Below are positions 8,163 to 17,869 of a stretch of 64,000 nt of DNA, piece after piece (within the stretch, counting starts at the first letter, position 1; each line of letters begins with the position of its first letter). The stretch is from JANQMX01 sp965247175 (GTDB lineage Bacteria; Pseudomonadota; Alphaproteobacteria; Kiloniellales; DSM-21159): NCBI GenBank assembly GCA_965247175.1, contig OZ252006.1:1302001-1366000 (forward strand), written 5' to 3'. The notes under the pieces were generated by a model, which was not told the origin of the DNA, searched no databases, and saw nothing but the letters and a program-made list of their open reading frames with translations. Made by a program: the position numbers and the translations under genes.

Positions 8163-9698
8163 TCAGGCGCGGGAAGATGCGGCGTTGATGCGGACGTCGG
8201 CACCCGGGGTTTGCCGCATGAAGTCGGCGACGCCTGCGCGCTCGTCCGCAGTCAGGCGCAGACCGAGCTTGCTACGGCGCCAGAGTACGTCATCGGCGGT
8301 CATCGCCCACTCCCGCGCGGCAAGGTATTCAATCTCGCGTTGATAGAGGCCACCGCCGAAGTGCTCGCCCAGATCCTCGGGCGTGCGCACGCCCTCCACG
8401 AGCGACCAAGCGAGCGTGCCGTAGGCACGCAGGTAGCGCCGCGCCAGCGACGCATCGAGGCTGGGGCAGTCGGCCGCTAGGCGCGCTGCCCGTTCCTCAA
8501 ATGCAGTTACGGGAAAGTCGCCCCCAGGCAGGTGCGCATCGCGCGTCCAGGGCGCCCCGGCGCCCTTCAGCCAAGGCGACAGGCGCTCTAGAACCTCCTC
8601 GGCCAAGCGGCGATAGGTGGTGATCTTGCCCCCGAAGATGCTGAGCAGAGGGGGCACGCCGCCCTCGGCCTCCAGCTCCAGAACGAAGTCGCGCGTTGCT
8701 TCCTGGGCAGCGGTCTTGCCGTCGTCATAGAGCGGCCGGACGCCAGAGAAGGACCAAACCACATCCTCGGGCGTTATGGGCTGGACGAAGTACTCCGAGA
8801 TGGCCTTGCAGAGATAGTCGATCTCGTCGGGCGAGATCGCCACTTCGGCGGGGTCGCCTTGGTAGTCCACGTCCGTGGTGCCGATCAGCGTGAAATCCTG
8901 CTCGTAGGGAATGGCGAAGATGATGCGGCGATCGGCATTCTGGAAGATATAGGCGCGGTCGTGGTCGAAGAGCCGCCGCGTCACGATGTGGCTGCCTTTG
9001 ACCAGGCGCACCCGCGCGGCACTGTTGTAGCGCAACCGCTGGCCGATCACCTCGGCGACCCAAGGCCCTGCGGCATTGACCAGGATGCGGGCCTTGGCGG
9101 CCTCGTTGCGGCCCGAAACCGTGTCGCGCAGGACGAGAGACCAGTGGGTCCCGTTGCGTTCGGCCGACTGCACTTCGGTGCGCGGCCGGACCGAGGCGCC
9201 TCGGTCGGCGGCATCGCGTGCGTTGAGCACGACCAAGCGCGAATCCTCGACCCAGCAATCGGAGTACTCGAAGCCGGTCCGCAAGCCCTCCTTGAGCAAC
9301 TGCCCGGCCGGGTCGCGACGAAGATCGAGCCCGCGCGAGCCAGGCAGAATCTCGCGGCCGCCGAGGTGGTCGTAGAGAAACAAGCCGAGGCGAATCATCC
9401 ACCAGGGTCTCAGGCCCTTCAAATGCGGCAGCACGAAGCGCATGGGCCAGATGATGTGCGGCGCCGAGCGCAGCAGCACCTCCCGCTCCTTCAAGGCTTC
9501 CCGCACCAGGCGGAACTCATAGTGTTCCAGATAACGGAGGCCGCCGTGAATGAGCTTGGTGGAGGCGGAAGAGGTGCCGCTGCCGAGGTCATCCCGCTCA
9601 GCCAGAAGGACGGAAAGCCCTCGCCCGGCCGCGTCACGCGCAACGCCGCAGCCGTTCACCCCGCCGCCAATCACGGCAATATCATACATCTCACGCAA
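8163..9698 (-). CDS. glpD: glycerol-3-phosphate dehydrogenase, FAD-dependent
   Basis: 511 aa, normal length for GlpD. It oxidises sn-glycerol-3-phosphate to dihydroxyacetone phosphate and passes electrons to the quinone pool at the inner membrane. The FAD-binding GGGVNGCG glycine motif is at the N-terminus, followed by ERDDLGSGTSSASTKLIHGG, the family hallmark. A TTG start at 9698 has GGGAG at 7-nt spacing; an ATG three codons in (9689) is the alternative. A candidate GlpR operator lies about 76 bp upstream. The glpR gene follows upstream in the same direction. Confidence 0.93.
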   Translation of the reverse strand: MREMYDIAVIGGGVNGCGVARDAAGRGLSVLLAERDDLGSGTSSASTKLIHGGLRYLEHYEFRLVREALKEREVLLRSAPHIIWPMRFVLPHLKGLRPWWMIRLGLFLYDHLGGREILPGSRGLDLRRDPAGQLLKEGLRTGFEYSDCWVEDSRLVVLNARDAADRGASVRPRTEVQSAERNGTHWSLVLRDTVSGRNEAAKARILVNAAGPWVAEVIGQRLRYNSAARVRLVKGSHIVTRRLFDHDRAYIFQNADRRIIFAIPYEQDFTLIGTTDVDYQGDPAEVAISPDEIDYLCKAISEYFVQPITPEDVVWSFSGVRPLYDDGKTAAQEATRDFVLELEAEGGVPPLLSIFGGKITTYRRLAEEVLERLSPWLKGAGAPWTRDAHLPGGDFPVTAFEERAARLAADCPSLDASLARRYLRAYGTLAWSLVEGVRTPEDLGEHFGGGLYQREIEYLAAREWAMTADDVLWRRSKLGLRLTADERAGVADFMRQTPGADVRINAASSRA

Positions 9699-9773
9699 CA
9701 GAACGCTCCCGCTTCAGTGTCCGTCGCAGCTGCGAACAAAGCACCATGAAGGCAGATTGAACCATTCGGGACG

Positions 9774-9795
9774 GAAAATGAACAGAAAACGAAAA
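9774..9795 (-). promoter_or_regulatory. candidate GlpR operator upstream of glpD
   Basis: Read toward glpD, this 22-bp element starts TTTTCGTTTT, contains GTTC and ends TTTTC. It matches about 16 of 22 positions of a second copy at 10660-10681 upstream of glpV, in the same orientation relative to the gene it precedes. DeoR-family regulators commonly bind such TTCGTTTT-type repeats. Confidence 0.5.
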
Positions 9796-9815
9796 TTGAT
9801 CTGTGGAGCGACCGT

Positions 9816-10583
9816 TCAAGCCTCCTGTGGAAACTCCAGCTGCACATCGTTCTCCCGGCAGATGCGGTGCAGGTGCAGCGGCGGTGGCTGATCGGTGACG
9901 AAAGCATCCATCTGACCGAGCTCGGCAATGCGCATGGGCGCCGTCCGCTCCCACTTCATGGCGTCGGCCACCAGGATGCTGCGGCGAGCATTCTCGAGGA
10001 TCGCCTGCGCCACCTTCACCTCGCGGAAATCGTAATCCAGCAATGCCCCGTCGCTGTCGATGGCCGAGGTGCCGATCACCGCGTAGTCGACTTTGAACTG
10101 GCGTATGAACTCGACCGCCGCCTCACCCAGTATGCCGCCGTCGCTCTTCCGCACCAAACCGCCGACCGCGATGCATTCGACGCCCGGACTATCATTCAAT
10201 ATATTGATAACATTGATATTATTACTGATCACGACGAGATCTCTGTGTCCTTGCAAACCGCGCGCGACCTGCTCGGTCGTTGTCCCGATATTGATGAAAA
10301 GGGAGCAGTCGTCGGGGACCAGGGCGGCGGCGCGCTCACCGATCCAGCGCTTACCATCCGCAGCCAACACCCGTCGTGCCTGGTAGCCGAAGTTGGACAC
10401 GCTATGCGCCAGCACGGCCCCTCCGTGAACCCGGCTGAGCACGCCACGCTGACAGAGTTCGTTAAGGTCCCGCCGAATGGTTTGCGGCGTCACCCCGAAG
10501 TCCTCGGCCAAGGCGTCGACGCCGACTCGTCCCCTGCGCCTCGCGAGATCTATAATGCGGCTCTGCCGCGGTGTCGGCTCCAT
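9816..10583 (-). CDS. glpR: DeoR family glycerol regulon repressor
   Basis: 255 aa. The N-terminal winged HTH is the DeoR signature (RRGRVGVDALAEDFGV, TPQTIRRDLNELCQRG), and the C-terminal DeoRC sugar-phosphate sensor domain has the expected INIGTTTE phosphate-binding loop and YAVIGTSAID. The ATG at 10583 follows a GGAGGAGG run. It lies between glpD and the divergent glpV operon, as expected for a repressor of both; GlpR proteins usually release DNA on binding glycerol-3-phosphate. Confidence 0.88.
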   Translation of the reverse strand: MEPTPRQSRIIDLARRRGRVGVDALAEDFGVTPQTIRRDLNELCQRGVLSRVHGGAVLAHSVSNFGYQARRVLAADGKRWIGERAAALVPDDCSLFINIGTTTEQVARGLQGHRDLVVISNNINVINILNDSPGVECIAVGGLVRKSDGGILGEAAVEFIRQFKVDYAVIGTSAIDSDGALLDYDFREVKVAQAILENARRSILVADAMKWERTAPMRIAELGQMDAFVTDQPPPLHLHRICRENDVQLEFPQEA

Positions 10584-10659
10584 GCCTCCTCCTCCGCCCA
10601 CCGGCTTTTGACCGAGCTTGCCACCCTACGCCAAATCCAAGCTTAAGGCCGAGTTGTTA

Positions 10660-10681
10660 TTTTCGATTGACGTTCGTTTTT
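10660..10681 (+). promoter_or_regulatory. candidate GlpR operator upstream of glpV
   Basis: Second copy of the element at 9774-9795. It begins TTTTCGATT, contains GTTCG and ends in a T-run. It overlaps the -35 hexamer of the candidate glpV promoter, a position suited to repression. Confidence 0.5.
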
Positions 10682-10695
10682 TTTCAAATGATAGT
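10667..10695 (+). promoter_or_regulatory. candidate sigma-70 promoter of glpV operon
   Basis: TTGACG at 10667-10672 and GATAGT at 10690-10695 are 17 bp apart (5/6 and 4/6 matches to consensus). The start codon lies about 30 bp beyond the -10 element. Confidence 0.45.
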
Positions 10696-10724
10696 CGATC
10701 AAGCAAGAAATCTGGGAGGACACA

Positions 10725-12467
10725 ATGAGACGATATCTGATGGCTGCCGTCGCCGCGGCCGCTTTGACGTCGGTCAGCGGCCCCGTCCAAGCGGACATGG
10801 CAGCCGCCGAACGCTGGATCGATTCCGAGTTTCAGCCTTCCGCGCTCTCCCGTGAGGAGCAGCTGCAGGAGATGGAGTGGTTCATCAAGGCTGCCGAGCC
10901 TTTCCAGGGCATGGAGATCAACGTGCTCTCGGAGACCATTCCGACCCACGAGTACGAGTCGAAGGTGCTTACCGAGGCCTTCGAGGAGATCACTGGCATC
11001 AAGGTCAATCACCAGCTGCTCGGCGAAGGCGAGGTCGTGCAGGCGGTGCAGACGCAGATGCAGACCAAGCGTAATCTCTACGACGCTTACATCAACGACT
11101 CCGACCTGATCGGTACCCACTCGCGGCTGCAACTGGCCGTCAACCTGACCGACTGGATGGAAGGCGACGGCAAGGACGTCACCAACCCCATGCTCGACGT
11201 CGACGATTTTATCGGCGCGAGCTTCACCACCGGCCCCGACGGCAAGCTCTATCAGCTGCCCGATCAGCAGTTCGCCAACCTCTACTGGTTCCGCAAGGAC
11301 TGGTTCGACCGGCCCGAGATCAAGAGCCAGTTCGAGGAGATCTATGGCTACGAGCTCGGCGTGCCGCGCAACTGGTCGGCCTACGAGGACATCGCCGAGT
11401 TCTTCACCGAGCACGTCAAGGAAATCGACGGCGTGCGGGTCTATGGCCACATGGACTACGGCAAGCGCGCCCCTGACCTCGGCTGGCGCATGACAGACGC
11501 CTGGCTCTCCATGGCCGGCGCCGGCTCGCAGGGTCTGCCGAACGGTGTCCCGGTCGACGAGTGGGGCATCCGCATGGAGGAAGGCACCTGCAACCCGGTC
11601 GGCGCCTCGGTTTCCCGCGGTGGAGCCGCAAACGGCCCGGCTGCGGTCTATGCCATCCGTAAGTGGGATGAGTGGCTGCGCAAGTACGCCCCTCCGGGTG
11701 CGGCGAGCTACGACTTCTACCAGTCGCTGCCGGCGCTCTCGCAAGGCAACGTGGCCCAGCAGATCTTCTGGTACACCGCTTTCACCGCCTCCATGGTCAA
11801 GCCGCAGAGCGAGGGCAACAACACCGTCGATGCCGACGGCAATCCTCTCTGGCGCATGGCCCCCTCGCCCTATGGCCCCTATTGGGAGGAAGGCCAGAAG
11901 CTCGGCTATCAGGATGCCGGCTCCTGGACGCTGTTCAACTCCACCCCCATCGACCGCCGCAAGGCCGCTTGGCTCTACGCTCAGTTCGTCACCTCCAAGA
12001 CGGTCGACGTGAAGAAGAGCCATGTCGGCTTGACCTTCATCCGCGACAGCACGGTCAACCATGACTCCTTCACCGAGCGGGCACCGAAGCTCGGCGGCCT
12101 GATCGAGTTCTACCGCTCGCCCGACCGCGTGCGCTGGAGCCCGACCGGCGTCAACGTGCCCGACTATCCGAAGCTGGCGCAGATCTGGTGGCAGCAGATC
12201 GGTGACGTGAACTCCGGTGCCTTCACCCCGCAGGAAGCCATGGACCGCCTGGCCAGCGAGATGGACCAGGTCATGGCCCGCATGCAGACGGCCGATGAAC
12301 GGGCCGGCACTTACGGCGGCTGCGGACCGCGGCTCAATGAGGAGCAGAATGCCTCCTACTGGCTGGACCAGCCGGGCTCGCCCAAGGCGAAGCTGGCGAA
12401 TGAGAAGCCGCAAGGCGAGACGATCGCCTACGACGAGCTGATCCAGCAGTGGGCGGAAGGCAACTAA
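10725..12467 (+). CDS. glpV: glycerol ABC transporter substrate-binding protein
   Basis: 580 aa extracellular solute-binding protein with a signal peptide ending VQA at about residue 23. The length and context (glpD, glpR, two paired ATPases, two permeases, DUF2160 protein) match GlpV of the GlpSTPQV glycerol importer described in Rhizobium. It captures glycerol in the periplasm and delivers it to GlpP/GlpQ. The start has GGGAGGA at 7-nt spacing. It is the first gene of the operon and is followed by a long hairpin, which may leave extra GlpV message relative to the downstream genes. Confidence 0.88.
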   Translation: MRRYLMAAVAAAALTSVSGPVQADMAAAERWIDSEFQPSALSREEQLQEMEWFIKAAEPFQGMEINVLSETIPTHEYESKVLTEAFEEITGIKVNHQLLGEGEVVQAVQTQMQTKRNLYDAYINDSDLIGTHSRLQLAVNLTDWMEGDGKDVTNPMLDVDDFIGASFTTGPDGKLYQLPDQQFANLYWFRKDWFDRPEIKSQFEEIYGYELGVPRNWSAYEDIAEFFTEHVKEIDGVRVYGHMDYGKRAPDLGWRMTDAWLSMAGAGSQGLPNGVPVDEWGIRMEEGTCNPVGASVSRGGAANGPAAVYAIRKWDEWLRKYAPPGAASYDFYQSLPALSQGNVAQQIFWYTAFTASMVKPQSEGNNTVDADGNPLWRMAPSPYGPYWEEGQKLGYQDAGSWTLFNSTPIDRRKAAWLYAQFVTSKTVDVKKSHVGLTFIRDSTVNHDSFTERAPKLGGLIEFYRSPDRVRWSPTGVNVPDYPKLAQIWWQQIGDVNSGAFTPQEAMDRLASEMDQVMARMQTADERAGTYGGCGPRLNEEQNASYWLDQPGSPKAKLANEKPQGETIAYDELIQQWAEGN

Positions 12468-12489
12468 GACTTCAACCTGCCTGACCATT

Positions 12490-12520
12490 GGCCGGGGAGG
12501 GCCGCCTACCCTCCCCGGCC
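12490..12520 (+). terminator. 12-bp perfect hairpin after glpV (attenuating or stabilising)
   Basis: GGCCGGGGAGGG (12490-12501) pairs perfectly with CCCTCCCCGGCC (12509-12520) across a 7-nt loop, followed by GTTCGTTT. Hairpins at this place in binding-protein-first ABC operons typically protect the binding-protein mRNA or partly terminate transcription. Confidence 0.65.
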
Positions 12521-12607
12521 GTTCGTTTCCCGTCGCTGCCTTGCTATGGTGCACAAACGATCACGGCCGCGACGCGCTAAAGATGTTGCCCCCGAAGAAG
12601 TTGCCCG

Positions 12608-13666
12608 ATGACGCTTGAACTCAAGGGAGTCTCCAAACGCGTGGGCGGCGAGGTCCACATCTACGAGACCTCCCTGGCCCTGGCGGAGAGCGGCTTCAAC
12701 ATCCTGCTCGGCTCGACGCTGGCCGGAAAGACCAGCCTGATGCAGCTCATGGCCGGCCTTGAGCGTCCGGCCACGGGAGAGATCTGGTTCGACGGCCGCG
12801 ACGTGACCGGCGTGTCGGTGCAGCAGCGCAATGTCTCGATGGTGCATCAGCAGTTCATCAACTATCCAAATCTCAGCGTCTTCGAGAACATCGCCTCACC
12901 CCTGCGTGTCGCGCGTCTGCCGAGCCAGGAGATCACACGCCGGGTCGAGAGTGTTGCTGAGCTGCTGCGCCTTTCGCCGATGCTCAAGCGCAAGCCGGCC
13001 GAGCTCTCCGGCGGTCAGCAGCAGCGCACCGCCCTCGCGCGGGCGCTGGTCAAGGACTCGGACCTGGTGCTGCTCGACGAGCCGCTCGCCAACCTCGACT
13101 TCAAGCTGCGCGAGGAGCTGCGCGACGAGTTGCCTCGCCTTTTCGCCGACCGCGGCTGCACGGTGGTCTATGCCACGACAGAGCCGGCCGAGGCCCTGCT
13201 GCTCGGCGGCCATACGGCGACCCTGTACGAAGGCAACGTCACTCAGTTCGGCGAGACCTCACGGATCTACCGGGCGCCCAAGGACCTCGTCAGCGCTCGG
13301 GTCTTCTCCGACCCGCCGATCAACACCGCCGCCGTCGAGCGGAAAGGCGACACCATCGTGCTCAATGACCACGTTCGCTGGCCGGCGAACGGTCTCACCA
13401 TGGCTGACGGCCCCTACACCGTCGGCATCCGTCCACATCACCTCACGACGCAGGCGGCCGGCCCGAACGCCGTACAGGTCAGCGGCCAGGTGCAAGTCAC
13501 CGAGCTCAGCGGCTCCGAGAGCATCATTCACTTCGATCTCGAAGGTCTGAGCTGGGTCTCGCAATCTCACGGCATTCATCCTCACGAAGTCGGCGAGGAG
13601 GCCGCCTTCTACATCGACACCCAGCATTGCCTCTACTTCGGCCCTGACGAGACTCTGGTGGCATGA
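12608..13666 (+). CDS. glpS: glycerol ABC transporter ATPase GlpS
   Basis: 352 aa ATPase with a C-terminal TOBE-like regulatory domain. The Walker A loop is the unusual GSTLAGKT form, the signature is LSGGQQQRTALARAL and Walker B is LVLLDEPLANLD. The atypical Walker A is characteristic of GlpS-type subunits. It pairs with GlpT to power glycerol uptake. It is separated from glpV by the hairpin spacer and followed closely by glpT. Confidence 0.88.
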   Translation: MTLELKGVSKRVGGEVHIYETSLALAESGFNILLGSTLAGKTSLMQLMAGLERPATGEIWFDGRDVTGVSVQQRNVSMVHQQFINYPNLSVFENIASPLRVARLPSQEITRRVESVAELLRLSPMLKRKPAELSGGQQQRTALARALVKDSDLVLLDEPLANLDFKLREELRDELPRLFADRGCTVVYATTEPAEALLLGGHTATLYEGNVTQFGETSRIYRAPKDLVSARVFSDPPINTAAVERKGDTIVLNDHVRWPANGLTMADGPYTVGIRPHHLTTQAAGPNAVQVSGQVQVTELSGSESIIHFDLEGLSWVSQSHGIHPHEVGEEAAFYIDTQHCLYFGPDETLVA

Positions 13667-13697
13667 TGAGCGCTGCAACAGAGAGGGAGTGCCGCTG

Positions 13698-14765
13698 ATG
13701 GCCCGCATCGGCCTGCGCCAGCTCCGCCACAGCTATCTGCCGAACCCTCAAAGCGAGGCGGACTGGGCGCTCAAGCAGATCGACATCGATTGGTCGGACG
13801 GTGGCGCCTACGCCCTGCTCGGCCCCTCGGGCTGCGGCAAGACTACCTTGCTCAACCTCATCTCCGGCCTGCTGCAGCCGACAGAAGGGCGCATTCTGTT
13901 CGACGATACGGACGTCACGGACATGCCGCCCGACCAGCGCAACATCGCGCAGGTCTTCCAGTTCCCCGTCGTCTACGACACCATGACGGTCTACGAGAAC
14001 CTGGCCTTCCCCCTGCGCAACCGCGGCGTGGCGGATGAAGAGATCGACGCCCGCGTGCGGGAAATCGCCGATATGCTCGACCTCACCGCCACCATGGAGC
14101 GCCGAGCGGCCGGCCTGACGGCCGACGGCAAGCAGAAGATCTCGCTGGGCCGCGGCCTGGTGCGGCCGGACGTCAACGTCATCATGTTCGACGAGCCGCT
14201 CACCGTCATCGACCCGCATCTCAAGTGGCTGCTCCGCTCCAAGCTCAAGGAGCTGCACCAGAAGGTGCGCACCACCATGATCTACGTGACCCACGACCAG
14301 ACAGAGGCGCTGACGTTCGCCGACCAGGTGGTGGTCATGCAGGAAGGCGTGGTGGTTCAGGTTGGCACCCCGGTCGAGCTCTTCGAACGTCCCCAGCACA
14401 CCTTCGTCGGCCATTTCATCGGCTCGCCCGGCATGAACCTGCTGCCCGCCGAGCTGCGCGAAGGCGCCGCCTGGTTCGACGGCCAACGCATCGACACGGC
14501 CCGCGCGCCCGGCGCAGCGGAACCCGGCGCCAAGATTGAGATCGGCGTAAGGCCGGAGTTCGTCAGCCTCGATGACAGCGGCGTGCCGGCCGAGATCGTC
14601 AAGGTGAGCGATGCCGGCCGCTACCGCATCGTCGAGACTCGCTGCGGCGCGACCCGCGTCAATCTTCTGGTCGGCGAAGGCATCCCTGTACCCGCCGACC
14701 AGGCCTTTCTGCGGTTCGACCCTGAGCATACTCAGGTCTACGCGAACGGCTGGATCGTGAACTGA
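13698..14765 (+). CDS. glpT: glycerol ABC transporter ATPase GlpT
   Basis: 355 aa. The ATG at 13698 has GGGAG at 8 nt; a GTG nine bases earlier is less likely. Walker A is canonical (GPSGCGKT) and Walker B is VIMFDEPLTVID, but the LSGGQ signature is replaced by LTADGKQK. GlpS and GlpT are therefore degenerate in complementary places, suggesting one composite site in the heterodimer is non-standard. A C-terminal TOBE-like domain is present. The name follows the rhizobial GlpSTPQV system and should not be confused with the E. coli G3P antiporter GlpT. Confidence 0.88.
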   Translation: MARIGLRQLRHSYLPNPQSEADWALKQIDIDWSDGGAYALLGPSGCGKTTLLNLISGLLQPTEGRILFDDTDVTDMPPDQRNIAQVFQFPVVYDTMTVYENLAFPLRNRGVADEEIDARVREIADMLDLTATMERRAAGLTADGKQKISLGRGLVRPDVNVIMFDEPLTVIDPHLKWLLRSKLKELHQKVRTTMIYVTHDQTEALTFADQVVVMQEGVVVQVGTPVELFERPQHTFVGHFIGSPGMNLLPAELREGAAWFDGQRIDTARAPGAAEPGAKIEIGVRPEFVSLDDSGVPAEIVKVSDAGRYRIVETRCGATRVNLLVGEGIPVPADQAFLRFDPEHTQVYANGWIVN

Positions 14766-14775
14766 AGGGCTGGCG

Positions 14776-15641
<866 letters not shown>

Positions 15642-15642
<1 letters not shown>

Positions 15643-16442
15643 TGCCGCGCCTGAGAGGTCTCCCCCTCATCCTCTACATCATCTTCCTGATGCTGCCGAT
15701 CTATTGGCTCTTGAACATGTCGTTCAAGACGACCAACGAGATCCTCGGCGGCTTCTCCCTCTGGCCGCACGAGTTCACGCTCGACAATTACCGTGAGATC
15801 TTCACCGATCCGACCTGGTACAGCGGCTATATCAACTCCATCACCTACGTGGTGATGAACACGGTGATCTCGATCACCGTCGCCCTGCCCGCCGCCTACG
15901 CCTTCTCGCGCTATCGCTTCATCGGCGACAAGCATCTCTTCTTCTGGCTGCTGAGCAACCGCATGGCGCCGCCGGCGGTCTTCGCCCTGCCCTTCTTCCA
16001 GCTCTACTCCGCGGTCGGCCTCTTCGACACGCCCTTTGCCGTGGCGCTGGCCCATTGCCTCTTCAACATCCCGCTCGCGGTCTGGATTCTTGAGGGCTTC
16101 ATGTCCGGCGTGCCGCGCGAGCTCGACGAGACCGCCTATGTCGACGGCTATTCCTTCCCGCGCTTCTTCTTCAAGATCTTCATCCCCAACATCTCTTCGG
16201 GCATCGGCGTGGCCGCCTTCTTCTGCTTCATGTTCTCCTGGGTCGAGCTTTTGCTGGCCAAGACCCTGACCGCGGTTGACGCCAAGCCGATCGCCGCCAC
16301 CATGACCCGAACGGCCAGTACCTCCGGCTACGAGCTCGGACTCCTGGCCGCCGCCGGGGCACTCACCATCATCCCCGGCGCCATCGTGATCTATTTCGTG
16401 CGCAACTACATCGCCAAGGGCTTCGCCCTCGGTCGGGTGTGA
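15642..16442 (+). CDS. glpQ: glycerol ABC transporter permease GlpQ
   Basis: 266 aa, multi-spanning inner-membrane permease (MalG-like). The EAA loop reads ELDETAYVDGYSFPRFFFKI. It completes the glpVSTPQ set. The name follows the rhizobial ABC importer; it is unrelated to the glycerophosphodiesterase also called GlpQ. Confidence 0.9.
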
Positions 16443-16467
16443 CGGCAGCGAAGGGAGAAAGACAGAA

Positions 16468-16749
16468 ATGTCGCTCAGCTGGATGGCCTGGACCTGGCCC
16501 ACCGCCGCCTTCTTTTGCTTCATCGCACTCTGCCTGACCTGCATGATCGTCTGGGAGCTGCGCGTTCCCGGCGACGCCCAGCGACGCGGCGTTCTGGGCC
16601 TAGTGACCACCCGCGGCGACCGCCTGTTCATCTCCCTGCTCGGCTCGGCGCTGATCTTCCTGGCCTGGCTCGCGGTGATGGGCACGCCGCTTTGGGGTGG
16701 CTTGGCCATTGCCCTGATCTGGGCCGGCTCAGTCTTCCGCTGGGTTTGA
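16468..16749 (+). CDS. DUF2160 small membrane protein of glycerol operon
   Basis: 93 aa with three hydrophobic helices (WPTAAFFCFIALCLTCMIVW, LFISLLGSALIFLAWLAVMG, LWGGLAIALIWAGSVFRWV). Proteins of this length and pattern (DUF2160) are regular companions of GlpSTPQV loci, probably an accessory membrane subunit. A GGGAGAAAGA ribosome binding site precedes the ATG. Confidence 0.8.
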   Translation: MSLSWMAWTWPTAAFFCFIALCLTCMIVWELRVPGDAQRRGVLGLVTTRGDRLFISLLGSALIFLAWLAVMGTPLWGGLAIALIWAGSVFRWV

Positions 16750-16781
16750 GTCGGCTGAGTCGGCCGAACGCATAGGCTCTT

Positions 16782-16803
16782 GAGGGGGCGCTGAGGCCCC
16801 CTC
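16782..16803 (+). terminator. hairpin terminator of the glycerol operon
   Basis: GAGGGGGC (16782-16789) pairs with GCCCCCTC (16796-16803) across a 6-nt loop, between the convergent DUF2160 and DUF4399 genes. It has no strong U-run on either strand, but position and strength suit a bidirectional terminator. Confidence 0.5.
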
Positions 16804-16826
16804 TTCAAGCGCAATGCAACAAGCCG

Positions 16827-17270
16827 CTACTTCACCGTGATGGTGATGACCTCCGAGAAGACCGGCGGGTTGTGCGGAATGTGGTCCTTGTCCGCGAACA
16901 GGAGCTGCAAGGTGTGGGTGCCGGGCGGCAGGTCGAGGACCGTCTCCGTTTGTCCGCCGCCGAAGTGAATGTTGTTCTCATCGGCGGGAAGGCTGTAGAT
17001 GAACTCATCGGCGCCGTCCTCTCCCTGGCCGATCGGCGGGCGGTTGAGAAGAACGTGATGATGCCCGGTGTTCGGCTTGTCGACGCCGGCCGGCGCCACC
17101 CCCATCCCCGATAACCCGAAGATCACCTGCACCGGGCCGGTGACCGTGTCGCCGTCGCTGAGGTTGACGAAGTACTGCTTGGTACCCGGCGCAGAGGGAG
17201 TCTCTCCCGCATAGGACGTGCCGGCGGCAAGCAGAGCCGCCATCGCGCAAATCAAAACACCTTTCTTCAT
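16827..17270 (-). CDS. DUF4399 domain periplasmic protein
   Basis: 147 aa with a signal peptide (ending SYA, about residue 22). The core has the DUF4399 pattern: YFVNLSDGDTVTGPVQVIFG, then NTGHHHVLLN, then HFGGGQTETVLDLPPGTHTL. The His-rich GHHHVL segment suggests metal binding but no activity is established for the family. The start at 17270 follows GGAGAG; an upstream ATG would add a non-signal leader. Confidence 0.82.
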   Translation of the reverse strand: MKKGVLICAMAALLAAGTSYAGETPSAPGTKQYFVNLSDGDTVTGPVQVIFGLSGMGVAPAGVDKPNTGHHHVLLNRPPIGQGEDGADEFIYSLPADENNIHFGGGQTETVLDLPPGTHTLQLLFADKDHIPHNPPVFSEVITITVK

Positions 17271-17350
17271 GGGACGCTCTCCGTGTTGTGCATGGCCGCC
17301 GCGAAGGCAAGCGGCTATGGTCAAACACTGAAGACCGACCTTTTATTCGG

Positions 17351-17869
17351 ATGTTTGGAGCCAGAGACTCTCACAAGCACGTGAGACGGGGCCTAGAGCC
17401 GCTGTTCCCACGCCTTTGGCGTTACTGTCTCGTGCTGACCGGTCAGAGCGATCGCGCCGACGACCTTGCCCAGGCCGCCTGCTTGCGGGCCCTTGAGAAA
17501 TCCGATCAGTTCACGCCGGGCACCAAGCTCGATCATTGGGTCTTTCGCATTGCCCAGCGGCTCTGGCTGAACGAACTGCGCAAGCAAGCGGTGCGTCGAG
17601 GCGGTGGCCTCTCACCGGTCGAGGAAATTGATCTGCCGGACAAGAAATCCAATCCGGAAGCGAATTTATTGGCCCGTGAAGCATTATCAGAAGTGATGGC
17701 GCTGCCCGAGGCGCAGCGCGTCACTGTGCTCCTCGTCTATGTGGAGGGCTACAGTTACAAGGAAGCAGCAGACGTGTTGGAGATACCGATCGGCACGGTC
17801 ATGAGTCGCCTCGCAGCGGCACGTGCCAAGCTCGGTGATAGAATGAACCGTAGAAGCGAAGCTGGATGA
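17351..17869 (+). CDS. ECF-type RNA polymerase sigma factor
   Basis: 172 aa. Region 2 (RADDLAQAACLRALEKSDQF, LDHWVFRIAQRLWLNELRKQ) and region 4 (LPEAQRVTVLLVYVEGYSYK, EIPIGTVMSRLAAARAKL) are both clear and complete. The start at 17351 is the most reasonable ATG, although its ribosome binding site is weak. The stop overlaps the start of the anti-sigma gene (ATGA), the usual coupled arrangement. Confidence 0.88.
   Translation: MFGARDSHKHVRRGLEPLFPRLWRYCLVLTGQSDRADDLAQAACLRALEKSDQFTPGTKLDHWVFRIAQRLWLNELRKQAVRRGGGLSPVEEIDLPDKKSNPEANLLAREALSEVMALPEAQRVTVLLVYVEGYSYKEAADVLEIPIGTVMSRLAAARAKLGDRMNRRSEAG

Noticed and set aside
10626..12554. 642-codon open frame antisense to glpV (and similar long frames antisense at 30524-32575, 35856-38204 and 44909-46732)
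   Set aside because: High GC content gives long stop-free frames opposite real genes; their translations are Arg/Gly/His-rich low-complexity strings with no family features, and the sense genes are unambiguous.
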